The notes under the pieces: model-generated
What the model was told of the DNA's origin: nothing
What the model saw: only the letters and a program-made list of their open reading frames with translations
Databases searched by the model: none
Origin: Conus ventricosus
Taxonomy: Eukaryota; Mollusca; Gastropoda; Neogastropoda; Conidae
NCBI GenBank assembly: GCA_018398815.1
Contig: CM031611.1
Span: 48,592,301 to 48,656,300 of the forward strand
Reading direction: 5' to 3'
DNA length: 64,000 bases
Program-made: the position numbers and the translations under genes
Shown: one piece after another, positions 14,101 to 28,000 of the stretch
How positions within the stretch are numbered: position 1 is the stretch's first letter
Layout: each line of letters begins with the position of its first letter

Positions 14101-16841
14101 CTCACAGCAATGCACACTGCGAGAGGGTGTTCTCTTGTGTGAGCAAAAACCGAACAAGCCAGAGAGCCAGCCTTGGGGATTCCACCGTGGAGAGTCTGCT
14201 GATCCTCAAGTCCACCCCAATGACTTGGTGGAGGATGTTCAGAGTTTCTCAGAAACCTCTCTGAAGAAGCTGAAGTCTGCTTATGCCAGCAGCCTGAAGC
14301 AGTGAGATCCTTTCAGTCATGTCTGTCCCCCCATCTCCACCACCTCCCTCCCACCTACCCCTTCTTCAGAGTGAGATAATTATAGTAAATACCCAAGTTC
14401 TGTATTTTCTTCCTATCCCCACCCCCTACTTCAAAGTGAGATGACATTCAAGGACTGTGGTGTTTCCTCCTACCCCCACCCCCCTACTTCAAAGTGAGAT
14501 GGCATTCAAGCACTGTGGTTTTTCCTCCTATCCCCACCTCCTACACCAATGACCTAAGTTCTGCAAGTATGAGAGTATGGGCTATTTCAGCGCTTCTTTG
14601 GTGAGTTTTTGTTGTTTTTCTTTCTTTGTTTGCTTTAATAACATTTTAGCTTACTTTTTAAAGCTGTCATATATACTCTCAATTAAATACTGCTATGAGT
14701 TGATATTGTACTCTTTGCCTAAGAAGAAATGCCGCGAAGAAAAAACGCCGCGAAAAATCTACTGACTTGACATGCAAATCTACTGACTTGGGAGGTCCAA
14801 TCTACTGAGCAAGTGAATAGGGGGGTAAACAGGTCTGGACATGAAACCCCCTTTCATTTAATGTGATATGAAACCTTGACCTACAACTTGGCATCTTATA
14901 CTGTTCCATGTGAAACTCATGAAAGCGGCAACCAGTTGGTTGGTTCTGCTTCACTAAGTTTGGGAGGGTGACACCATACTTTACCAATGAAAAGTATCTT
15001 GCATATCTGGCCCACAGATCAGAAGTACATCTGTTTTCTTTCATTCCCTGGCCAAACGCTGAACAAGGACTACCTGTCAAGCTTTAGCTCAGTCTTGCAT
15101 TCACTTCTCTATCGACTGAAACATGTGTTGGTCCATTTTATTCGCCTGAGTGGCCGACACTGTTTACCAGCATGGTCAGGTTGAACGGTTTCATTAGTAA
15201 CTTTCAGCACAATTCAGTCATTTGCTTCTCAACCCTGTCTTTTTTCCGTCCACACTCGAATCATGTGCCCTAGCCATCTTGTTCTTAATGCGTCAAATCT
15301 GTTTGACAGCGGAGCTGACGTCCTTGTTAGCTCAGCTAGAAGACTTGCGCACATCGCAGGGAGTGGAGACGGGTCCTGACCGCCTGGTCAGGGAATCTGC
15401 TCAAGGCCACCTGGAAACAGTGAGGGACATCCTGAGCAAATATCCGGAGAAGGTGAGGTCCATTTCCGTCTTTCTCCGGAGCATATTACCTCATCTGGGT
15501 TTTCTTTTGACTGCTGAAGTATTGGCGTTGGTTTGTGGCTCGAGATTTGTATAACTGGGTTGGAAGGAGCCAATCATGATGATGGAAATAGGAAAGAAGT
15601 TTTGGAAGTATTCTGTTGATTCATTTTGATGTCCCTTGCATATGTGAGAGAGAGAGAGAGCGAATGAAATGATTGGCTCAACATCGGCAGTCTTCAGGTT
15701 TTTTCTCCCCCATCTTCACCTTGTCTCCCCCACCCCCTGCCCTTCCACATCCCCAGTTTGTTGTTGTTTAATGGAACCAGGCCACATCTAGAACATCAAG
15801 GCTTACTTGAAAGTGGGTAAAGACAACAAATCACGATTTTAGAGGGTTTTTTAAAAATTGTTTTTGGCTTTTTTGTGTTTTGAGTTTTTCAGAGGTCAAC
15901 TCGGTCACAAGCTTGCTGGGAAGGGTAGGAGCTAGAATCCTGATATGTTTAGTTTTTCCATTAGTATAAGTGGCATTTAAGTTCCAGTTTTCAACCACTG
16001 CACCTGTGATACTGTTTGCTTCTCTGATGGTGATGTGGGTGTGTGTTGTGTGATAAACAACCAGGTGGACCAGAAGAGTTCTGGCAAAACGGCCCTGCAG
16101 GTGGCCTGTCACCAAGGTCACCGGGACATTGTCAGTTTGCTGCTGGCAGCTGATGCCAGCCTTGAAATGCAGGACGAAGACGGTGACACAGCCCTCCACT
16201 ATTCAGCGTTTGGGTCAGTCTGCCGATTGATCTCTTTATTTATGCATTTCTTGTCTTTTAATGTTTTATGTGTAATTATACTTTAGTATATCTAGCACAT
16301 GCATTGCACAGTGGGTGAAAGACCTGTCAGATGTTGAAATTCCAGCATGTGTGAATTCCTTAGATGTAGTTTATGTCCAACTTTTTGAAGTCATTACTCA
16401 CAGCTGCCTGCAATAAATGAGATGGGTTTTATTATTCACAGAATGATGAAGTGAACAATTTTATAAGAAGACAAAAGATACTTAATGATTTGAAAATACT
16501 CCAGATGAAGTATGAAAGTTGTCTTGGAAAGCTTATAAATGGGAAGTTTTGACCTTGTAGTTGTAGATGACAGGGTTGAATAAGTATGTATTTTTTTCAT
16601 TTATTTGAAGCTGTTTTTCTTTCTCCACTAGCCATTTGTATCTTGGCGTATATGTGCACTTGTGTACGCACAAACTACATTCACATGCATGTGTATGCAC
16701 GCACACACACTCTTCTCTCTCCCTCACACATGCATGCAAACACACACACACACACACACACATGCACACACACACACTCATGCACTCTCTCTCTCTCTCT
16801 TTGTCTCTCTCTTTCTCTCTGTCTCACTCCTTCACTCACAC

Positions 16842-16882
<41 letters not shown>

Positions 16883-16908
16883 GACAACACATACACACAC
16901 ACACACAC

Positions 16909-16955
<47 letters not shown>

Positions 16956-19900
16956 TTACCTGTTCTGATATATCGTGCAAGAACACTGATGGACTACACA
17001 TGCTCTTTGAAAACATACAGACACATGTAACTCGCAGGTTTTTTTTTCCGGACTAGAAACATCCTTTGATTCTGTCCAGACTTAGTTGATTGCTGACACA
17101 CTCCTATCCACCCATATGCTTTGCGTGCCATCCTTCAACTTCTTTTTTTGTTTTTTCCATGAACAGTCTGATCGATATTATCAAAACATGCATCATATAA
17201 ATGTGTTGTACACTGTTTTCACCGGTGATATTGAGCCAATTTCTTATCTAGTTTTTATGTTAGTTTTTCATTTGGTGTTAGCAGCTGAGTTCCTCTTACC
17301 ATGACAAGATGAGACTGACAAGAAAGATAGTTTCCAGATTATTATGTTCTGCCGATTTCTTATCTATTTTTTTTATGTTAGTTTTTCAGTTTGGTGTTAG
17401 CAGCTGAGTTCCTCTTACCATGACAAGATGAGACTGACAAGAAAGATAGTTTCCTGATTATTATGTTCTGTCATTTATTTTTATTATGTTCTTTTGTAAA
17501 TCATCTTTTGATGGCACAGCTTTATTTTTCTGTCCCATGCGAGACACTTAGTTAATGGGCCGAACAGACAAGGCTTACACATTTCTGACCAAACATTTTT
17601 GTTGCTGTAGTCCAAGCAGAGGCATGTAGCAAACTTGTGTACTAGTTAACTAGGGAAAATTAAGTTCCCAGAAAGTGATGACGTCATTTTTTGCACAATT
17701 GTGTGTGTGTTGTCATTGTTTGAATATCGCCTGACCACTTGTTTACAAGCTTTCATGCCGTATCTACATTATCTACAGGAAAATAAACCTAGTCGAGTTT
17801 GGTATTGAAAGAATTGTCGGGAATTCACCTATTCAGTCATCTGAAAAGCACAGATATATTACATTTTTCATGACAACCACTGATTATCAAACTAAAAGCC
17901 CCATTTGTAATGGCCGCTCAGCAATGCCGAACGCATTGTTGCCAGACTGGCTGTACACAGATGGCATTCAGTTCGCCGAGTACAGCGTGGTTAGCTGGCT
18001 GGTGGGAACAGCCTGCAGAAAACACCCCTTTCCCTGACCTGCATTCACGGCTTGGCCTCTGCAGCTGTGGGCGAGCTGTAAACTCCCCTTCCTCTCAAAA
18101 CTAAGTGGCTTGCTCTGAACAGCCGTGATGGGAATTGATTATTATCCAACCTGGAATTTCCTTTGCCCATTTGTCCTCACGTCTCACAGACCGAATCCTT
18201 ATAGTATCCTGTGTGTGTGTGTGAGCAGCAACCAGCCTGAAGTGTTACGGCTGCTGCTGTCCAAAGGAGCAAAGATTAATGCCCTCAACAATGGAGGCTG
18301 CAGCACTCTTCATGTAGCGGTCAACAAGCAGCATAAAGACTGTGTACGAGTGCTCCTCAACCATGGCTGTGATGTCAACATTCAGGTCAGTCTGTCAGGC
18401 TAGGATTCATTTACTTCAGCAGACATTATTCTTGTTTTTTGCTTTCTTTTAGGGGATAGGGATGAAAGTGTCAAGTTTGAAGCAGTGGTATGCTTGACTT
18501 GATGGTGGAAGTCTTTCATTTTGTTTGTTTGTATTTGATAGGTTTTGACACTAGTTCTCTGAATGTAGAGGGACTCTCAATCACAGCAGCATTTGACTCA
18601 TTGCCTTCAGTGTCCTCTTAATGGCCAACTTGAACATTGTCCTTGTTTTGGATGAATTTCTTTTTCTTTCTCCCTTTTTTCCAATCTTGACAATACAAGC
18701 ACATATGGGGATGGTGAGGTAAAGTGTTACCTTACCTTGTGATGTCCTGGTGTAGAAATTAATGTTATGTGTACTAAGAATGTCCACTACAAGTAGTGTA
18801 AGATATGTTTTAATACATTAATCCTTATGCTGGTAGTCGCAACATAAGTCGCGCCAATGCGTCATGGCCGACCCTGGTTGTTGCGACACAAGTCACACTG
18901 TAGGGTCAGCCTTGCTTACCTAGTTTCACAATGCACACAGATATGAAACTATAGCTCATTGACAAAGTACTCTGTATAAATGATTGAACGAGCCCTGGAA
19001 CATGGATTTTCAGCATATTAGCTTAGTTTATAGTTAGTAGCAGCTTGTAATGCAACGTGTGACTCGAATCGTCTGTCAGACAACAATGGCAATGCCCACC
19101 GGAGAACGTGATAGAATTAGGAACTTGTTTGAAGATTTTTGTGCTGATGCTGTTGTGGAAAAAAACAGGTGAAGAAGTTGTGGCCATTTCGAATGAACTA
19201 GGTCTGGTGGGTGATTTTTTTTTTTATATCAAGCACCATGTAATCATGATTTTGAAATTGACACGGACGACTGGATGAGTGATAAGGGTGAGGGGAATGT
19301 CAACATGCCATTCAGTGGAGAAGTTTGCGGGTTCGAATTTCGGTACAGGGGGATTTTTCCCTCGGAGTTAACATCGGTTCTGACTTCATTCCCCATACAG
19401 TCCTTCGAATGAGACTATAAACCGAGGTTCCATGTGTGTGAACGCACGCACAACATCTTGCACACACGTAAAATCCCATCACCAACTTTCGGAGGAGAAG
19501 GCCAGTTTGGTCGTTGGTGTGGATGACACATTACACAAAGCATGCACCTTCCCCGAAGATGGACTGTAGCTGCCTTAATGGTGGGATAAAAACAGTCATG
19601 CACACAAAACTCCACTGCCTGTCTATACAGGCAGTGTCCGCAGGAGTATCAGCCTGCGTACGCAGAAAGAAAGAAAAAGTGGTGAATAAAGACTCAGTGT
19701 AGCGCTTCCTGATCAGTGATAATTATTTCCTAAAGTTAGGGGGTCAGACTCGGTACAAAAAACTCGCTTCCAAATTTTCAGGGGGTCACAAACATTTAGG
19801 GGGTCACCAGTAATAACTGCTAGAAAATGTAGTGAACACACACACACAAACTCACACACGAACGTGCTCTCACTGGCTCACACGCATAAATGGATAGAGA

Positions 19901-22900
19901 AAGAGACGGAGAAATACATTAGAAAAGAGGTGCTTATGATAAAGTTAATAAAACATTCCAGTCTGTGCTAAATATTATTTATTCATATTCATGTTCCGAT
20001 GTCTTTAAAGTGTTATCAACTAACATGAATAAATGTGAGCACCTGTTCTATCAGGATTTTCACAGTGAAAGTGGTTTTGTGGGATATCCTCTTTCATTAA
20101 TATCACAGAATTTCCACTACATGAGCCATTTCCTTCAATGTTGAAATATTTTATTGTATGACCTAATTCCAGTCGCCATGCAATGATCATTGGAAGCCGG
20201 TTGGAACCTACAATGAAACTATAGACTGGCCATTCTTGCTCTGTGAGCAACACATTTGTTCATCCAGAACAGAGCCATTTTGATTATCCCAAATGGTCAT
20301 GTTGCATTGATCGTTCAACTTTTGTTCCATTCACTGGATTATCGCCCATGACCCACAGCTGAACGGTAGTATTTTGATTCCAAAAAGCCGAAATTCCAAC
20401 GTTTTCCATGCTTTTCCCACTTAGCTGAAACTCATGATCTTGTGGTCCAATCATAGACTGGATAGGCCTCGTCTATTTTGATGACTCTTTGTTGGTTTTT
20501 AGTAGAGAAGAGTTCTCAAGCGGAAGTTTTTCATCGATTCAGAATGTTCTAAATCATCAAGGAAATTTACGTTTTTAACTTCGATCGTGGCGGATAGGAC
20601 GAAAGCCCATTTGCGTGATGCGCTGCTCAGAGTTGTATTGCGTACAGGAGAAAATCAGTGCATCACCGTAAATATTGGTACGTTTTTGTGATGCACTGGC
20701 CTGAATTCCAGTGTGTCGGATGGGAAGTTTCTGTGTCAGAGGCGCACATTTGTGCATAAGAATTATCACTGCAGATGATCCCAAACCTTTCAAACATAAG
20801 CGACGACAGTGTGGGCTAACTATTACATTTGTTGATAGTGACCAATTCTCAATGTTTTTGTGTTAACATGAGATTTCAATGTGAAAACTGAACTGTACCT
20901 TATTCATTCTTACCTGGATTACCTGCATGGAAGATCGGTATAATCCACACTGACCTTCCTTTGAAAAAGGCTGTAACTTCTTTCTGGATACTGTGGAACA
21001 TCATAGACTGGATTATTTGTGAACAAGCTCTTGAGTTTAACAAGCAGGGTGTGCCACCTGTTTTCACCTGTTATTTTCTTATTCTAGACAAGTAAACCTA
21101 ATGAAACACTCACAAGCATACCAGTTCTGTTGTATATTATTCTTTATTCAGTTACTAACAGGGTTTTTTTCTGCATGTCTTGTTCAAATACTAACAGTTG
21201 AAAAGTTATGTATATTATACAAACGTGACTATATTTTTTTTTCAAATTTTCCTTCAGACAAGGTACTTAATAGTACAACAACGTAGTACGTTGTTAAATA
21301 AACCAGTGAAAGGATTAAGATAGGATGATAGTTGCTCAAAGAAAGCAGTGATGTTCACTTGAGATTGAACAATCCACAGGATGCCTACGGTGACACAGCT
21401 CTACATGACGCCATTGGCAAGGAGAGTCGTGAGATTATCGACAAACTAGTCAATTATCGAGAAATCGACTTCACAATCCGAAACAAGCGAGGTTTCAACG
21501 TCCTTCATCATGCAGCCCTGAAAGGCAATGTCTTGTAAGTAAGCTTGTGTGCTTGAACTTTACTTCCATGTTCATACCCCATGTTTTACCAATCACCCAA
21601 ATTTTTTCCGGTCTTCACATATAGTGCTATATTATATGTATGAGCTGAACTTCCAAGTCCGGTTGCAAAGTGAGGTGACAGCAGGCGGAAATCTAAACAG
21701 ATCTTAAAGAGTTTACGTTATAAATAACAAAAATCAGTGCCCATCTTGCATTGAATTTGACACGATAAGTGATGGCGCTTTCTTCATTTTGTATGTCCTC
21801 AGTGTTGTTTATCTTGCCTGAAGAAGATCTAAGGGGTTGAAACGGTTGTTCTTTGTCTTGTGATTCGCTTGTTCTTGTTTTGAAGATTTATTACGTAAAC
21901 TTTTTAAGATTCGAAGTCTAGTTTCTTGTTCATCCAGTCCCATGATGTAATACCATTGTATTTTCAGTGGGGGGATAGAGTTGCAAAAGCCTACATGGTC
22001 ACACACTATGATCACTGCTCAGTTTGGGTTGTTGCAGTGCCACAGAACGTATTCTTCATAAATGCCGTCAGATTGTGGATCAGAAGAAAGACGATGGGTT
22101 CTCTGCTCTTCACCTAGCTGCTCTCAATGGACACAAAGATGTTGCAGAAGTTTTGTTGCGGGTAGGTGTTTGTGTTGTTGTTTTCAAAAGAGGCAGGAGA
22201 GAAGGATGCGTGAGTGAGTGATCACAGATTACTCTCTGTGAAAGCAATCAGCACCAAAAATTCAGGTACATGTCCTACTTACTGTGACAGTACCTCTAAC
22301 TTAGAACATTGATTCATTATCCCTAAATTTGTTTTTTGTTTTGTTTGTTCATTTAATTTGAATGTTCAGAAGGTTTTGTTTGTTGAATTTTTATTTTCAT
22401 CAGGAATTGTTTCATTTCAAGTTACATCCACCACACTGAACAGTACATGTAACAGGTATTTGTCCCACATGTATAATTCTCTGTTTTATCTGGAACCTCC
22501 CAGTTTATCTTCTTTTTCTTTTTTTCCAAGAATATTGAGAGCAGCAGAGTAGACCCTGCCTTCAGTACTTACTGCATGAGTAGTCACCCATGACAATACA
22601 TCACTTTCTTTTGTGAGTTGGCAAGTCAGTCCCATGCCTACCATTTAGGCCATGAACACGCCCTTTGATTGCTGTCTTTGTTTGAGGCCATTTAAGCATA
22701 TTTTGAAGTCCAGAGCTCTTCCCTGCCAATGCTGGTCAAATTTCAATTGAAAATACCAACCTTACATTGGAAAGATCATGGTCAGACAAAGAGAAATGTT
22801 TCCAAATGATGGAAGCAGTTTGACATTATTACGTTCTGATCAGTGCCAAGATTGAAGATGTTGCTCATTTTTTTTAGGCATCTCAGAAAAGGTCAGAAAC

Positions 22901-25011
22901 CAAACACTATTAAGGGTCTCAGGTCTGCCATTACCAAGATCTTTAGTCTGATGGGGAGAGACATCGATATCGGCCATGATTGCTACCTAATGGAACCAGT
23001 CACTCTGTTCTATACAGGAAAGCTAAAGCCAGAAAGACTCCTAAGTGCAGTTTGCCTTTGGTGGTAGAGTATCTGGCCACAAGTGACTTTAAGCCTCTCA
23101 TTGATTGCTGCGTCGAGAACCAAACCAGAAGATTGTCTTGGCCCTCAGTCTGTAAGGTCAGCGAGGCTGTTACCCATGGCTCTTCAAGTGGCATGATGAT
23201 GGCTCAGTCCACCTTTCAAGAATGGCCTTTGATCAGCTTGCTTGCCCCTTGCAGGCTTCTTCATGCATCATAAGGCATAGTGCGTTAACTGTCCAGTGAG
23301 CTCTGAAATTTATCCTCGGAGATCTGAGTCAGGCCTCAAGGCTCCCTCCTGTGGTGCGACCTGAGAAGCGCTGAAGTTAAATCCCAGACAGTAAGCTCTT
23401 GTGGGCCAGGCAGATGATTGTTTAACCCTCTTGCATTCGTTTCGCCCGTATCCGGCCACTGTGTTTGTCTCCCCTGCTATTCGTTCCGGCCGTACGTGCC
23501 GCGTTACTTTCCCTCACACACTGCGACCTTGTTTTATAGTCAGGGCTGGACAAAAATAAACGTGCATCCCTGACAGGTGTCCAATGAATTCTTAGCAGTA
23601 GTATGGGGTGTGGGAAACAATTCATTCACAAAGACTAGGGTCGGGAACTGACCGCATTCCATTGCTGCAGACGGCATCACCTTGTTTCTGAAAATGGCGT
23701 CTGCTAGTGCTTCTACTGACGGCGATTTTTTTTTATTATACGAAAGGGGAGTTGGATGAAATACTACAAGATGTAGAGAGATATGAAAGAGAGGAGTTAA
23801 ATGAAAGTGATGTGGATGTTTGAGAGGAAGAAGAAGGCGAAGAAAGTGATGAAGATGATGATGCGCCTTTGTCTGCGTTTGTGACCACGTGGCGACTTCC
23901 GCACCCATAGTTCAGCCTTTTGAGGAGGAGAGTGGGCCAAATCATGATTTGCCAGACACAGCTACACCTCTGGATTATTTTTTTCTCTTCCTGCCGCAGT
24001 TGTTTTTTACTACAGCTGCTGACCAGACGAACCTGTACGCCAGGCAGCAGAGGGCAAAGCGGGGACAACCTGACCCACTTTGGCAGGATGCGACACCTGC
24101 GGAGATCCGCGCATACGTAACTGTACTCATCATAATGGGAATCAAATGTCTGCCAAGACTGGTGCTACTGGTCGACTGATCTTTGGTTTAGCGAGCCATG
24201 GATTCAGTGGGGTGATGTCAAAAACACGGTTTCTGCCTTGCGGCAAACATGATAGAAACTATGGATCAAGAGTAGTGTTTACAATATTGGTGACATGTGG
24301 ACAGTGGTGACACTTACCTTCCTGCTGTGTGTGACCAGATACCACATTACAATTTAGATAATGGATTTTACTTCTTTCTGTGACTGTGTATATTCTGGTG
24401 TTTAAAATCATTAAGTAGTGACAAACACACCTTTTAGGATGAAAAACAAAAAACTGTAAAGTTACCTGGCCGCATGTTTGAGTATGTGACAATCATGTGA
24501 CACTTTGTGACACCCCAAACTGAGTTTACTGAACCAGGACTGCTGTTTTCAAGTTGAGGTAGGCCACCCTTTGATGATTTATACTAACAAATGCATGCCA
24601 ACAGTGTTATTGTCTGTCTGGTGTATCATAGTAAGATTGTCAACGTCTGATGTCCATTGTTTTGTGACAAACAGGGTGACAATGACACCAACATGCATCC
24701 CAAACATGTGACATCTCTGCATTATGAAATATGATGTATTGCAATTTTGCATACTAAATTTGACAGCGCTGCAATGGAAACTTTGTCCACTACAGCCTTT
24801 CAAAGGCAGTAGGTAAGTTTTAGGTTAAATTTCTCAAAACAATATGAATACTAGGAGCAGTTCTAGGCTGGAAAATGTGAATTGGGTCTAAGGCCAGCAA
24901 CCAGTTCCACTCTACCCACCTCTCATCCCCAAGCAGCTATCAGGACGCATGACATATGGGCCCTCTCCATCAGTTTTGCCCTCTGGCATGCATGTGCACG
25001 CGTACACGCAC

Positions 25012-25042
<31 letters not shown>

Positions 25043-28000
25043 TGCACTCAGGCATAATTCTTGGGATGAATTTTGCACTCTAATTATTAAAAAGTCTCCA
25101 GTCTCCAGACCCCAGTTCCTCTGTAGCAGGTCTGACAATGTCAACTCATTAGGCATAACCATTTTTGTGGATAGAATCAGTAACATCAACTCATGTTACC
25201 TCTTATTACCTTAGTGTATAGAGTCAGTAATGTCAATTTGTGTTCCCTGCAACCACCTTTGTGTACAGAATCAGTAGTATCAACTTGTTCCGTGTTACCA
25301 CCTTTGTTGACAGAATCGGATATATCTGCTTGTGTTCCTTGTGACCACCTTTGTTAACAGAATCAGTAAAATCAACTTGTGTTCCCTATGACCATCTTTG
25401 TTGACAGAATCGGATATATCACCTTGTGTTCCCTGCTACCACCTTTGTTAACAGAATCGGTAAAACTTTTATTCTCTGCTACCATCTTTGTTGACAGAAT
25501 CGGTTGTATCAACTTGTATTCTCTGCTACCACCTTTGCTTACACAATCAAAACTATTAGCTTGTATTCCTTACTACCACCTTTGTTGACAGAATCAGTAA
25601 TATCAATGTGTTCCCTGCTACCACCTTTGTTGACAGGATCAGTACTATCACCTTGTGTTCCCTGCTACCACCTTTGTTGACAGGATCAGTACTATCACCT
25701 TGTGTTCCCTGCTACCACCTTTGTTGACAGAATCAGTACTATCACCTTGTGTTCCCTGCTACCACCTTTGTTGACAGAATCAGTACTATCACCTTGTGTT
25801 CCAGCTACCACCTTTGTTGACAGAATCAAACAGAAGTAGACATATGAATGTGTTCCCTGCTACCACCTTTGTTGACAGGATCAGTACTATCACCTTGTGT
25901 TCCCTGCTACCACCTTTGTTGACAGAATCAAACAGAAGTAGACATATGAATGTGTTCCCTGCTACCACCTTTGTTGACAGGATCAGTACTATCACCTTGT
26001 GTTCCCTGCTACCACCTTTGTTGACAGAATCAAACAGAAGTAGACATATGAATGTGTTCCCTGCTACCACCTTTGTTGACAGGATCAGTACTATCACCTT
26101 GTGTTCCCTGCTACCACCTTTGTTGACAGAATCAAACAGAAGTAGACATATGAATGTGTTCCCTGCTACCACCTTTGTTGACAGAATCAAACAGAAGTAG
26201 ACATATGAATGTGTTCCCTGCTACCACCTTTGTTGACAGAATCAAACAGAAGTAGTCATATGAATGTGTTCCCTGCTACCACCTTTGTTGACAGAATCGA
26301 GCAGAAGTAGACATCCGCAACAACCGAGAGCAGACACCGCTGCTGCTGGCAGTGTCTCAGGGCCACTCTTCGCTGATTGAACTGCTGGTGCACAACAACG
26401 CCAACATCAATGTGCATGACGAGGACGGTGACTCTTGCTTGCACCTGGCCCTCATGAGACAGACTGTGGCCACAGAGAAGGACTCCTCACCCATGCTGGA
26501 TTCTGTATGTGCCACCTTGTCATGTTCCTGTGTGAGAGGATCTTGTCTTAGGAATCTTAAGGCCATCAAAACCTTTCGTTGTTTTCCTAACGTCCTCAGA
26601 AGTTTATGTAATGCTCTGTTCTGAGAGGATTTTGTGTGTGTGTGTGTGTTAAACTTGATGAAATGTAAGATTGCTGTTATCAAATTTTGGATTTAGTTTG
26701 ATGATTTGTAGTATGCTTTTTGAGGGTTTGAAGTGGTGAGAAATCAATATGTGTGCTATTCATGGAGAAAGTAGTAGTTGAAGGAAAGAGAATATGTTTT
26801 GGAGCAGCGATTACTTAAACTGTGTTCATCTTTATACAGTCTGTGATAATTTGGATTTATACCTCATATTGTATCCACTGTGTGTCCTGGTTCCTTTCCA
26901 GGCTCATTAGGACACAATTGGTCATATCTGACGTTTCAGATTCGAGCACAGCTTGGTATGGGAGAAGAGGAGGCCCAAACAGGAGCTGCTATTGCCTGCT
27001 ATCTAGCTCAGCAGGGAGCGAGTTTGACGGCATGTAACAAGCAGGGAAAATCTCCTCTGGAACTCATCGGAGACCTACGTACAGTAGGCATCCTCAAGCA
27101 GTATGCTGCCACCTTGTGAGTGTATTTCTTCCCTCTGGCTTGCTGTGTAACCCATGTTCTGTTCTTCTGTTGAGTTTTTGCACAGGACTGGAGAACCTTT
27201 GGTTTTATCTGCCGGCCAGCAAATTCATGTTGCATGCTTTTAAAGAGTTCACACAAAATTCTGAGTTGACAAGTTGTGTTCAAGACTTTTAATCAATAGC
27301 ATGTTGATCGAACATTTTTACTCTTCAGAGTTACATAGAACCCTTTTTGTTTGTTGGACATGTACCTCTTTTTTGAAAATGTTCAAGTGGCACAGTTTGT
27401 AGTCTGGACTTCTTTAGTTTTCATAATGAGTTGAGGGGGTAGTTGATAGGCTGGTCATGTGCTCCTTCAAAATTTGGTGTTGGGTAACGATGAAAAGTGT
27501 CTGTTTTGCATGAAGTAAAACTGAAAATTATTGAATTGTTAGACCTGATTTTGAATCTTGGTAGAAAGGTTTCGCTGAAAGGAAAGATTCCTTCTGGTTC
27601 TATGAAGAAGGGTCTGTAGTGTGGATGTCTTTTCTTTCTCCATTTATAAAAGAGTGGGGTTCTTTTTTGCCTCCACCAAGGAGATTGTTTTCAACTGCAC
27701 CAGCTGGTTGATTGGTTAATCCAGACTTGTTTAACCATACAGTTTCGCCTTATTTTGTACATATTTGGTGAAAATACAATGAATATGATGAACAGAAAAA
27801 AAGTATGAAAGAAAATTTTAAGACAAAGTTCTTGAGCGGAAGTTGTACTTGCTGTGTGTAAACATTGTGTGTGTGTATGTGCGCTGTGACCAAAGAGCAA
27901 CAAAGCTTGCTAACATACGCGCATAAACTCGTGTCTGGATGACGTTTGAACAATAGACGGGATTCCCAGCTCTGAAACACCACGACAAAACTGGTGACAG

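Noticed and set aside
13544..14305. The 253-codon ORF as a host zinc-finger gene
   Set aside because: Bounded by TIR-like ends and a 6-bp direct repeat, contains a hAT dimerisation motif out of frame, and a relative with other ends exists at 36.2 kb.
16586..17056. Long open frames in both strands over 16.6-17.0 kb (also 5576-5830, 9618-9882, 24882-25214, 58089-58552)
   Set aside because: They are translations of CA/GT and CT microsatellites (alternating His-Thr, Val-Cys, Ser-Leu); dinucleotide repeats lack stops in most frames.
25789..26200. Two 133-134-codon open frames on opposite strands across the acceptor array
   Set aside because: The peptide repeats every 34 residues because the 102-bp higher-order unit is a multiple of three; no start context or family match. 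It is a by-product of the minisatellite.
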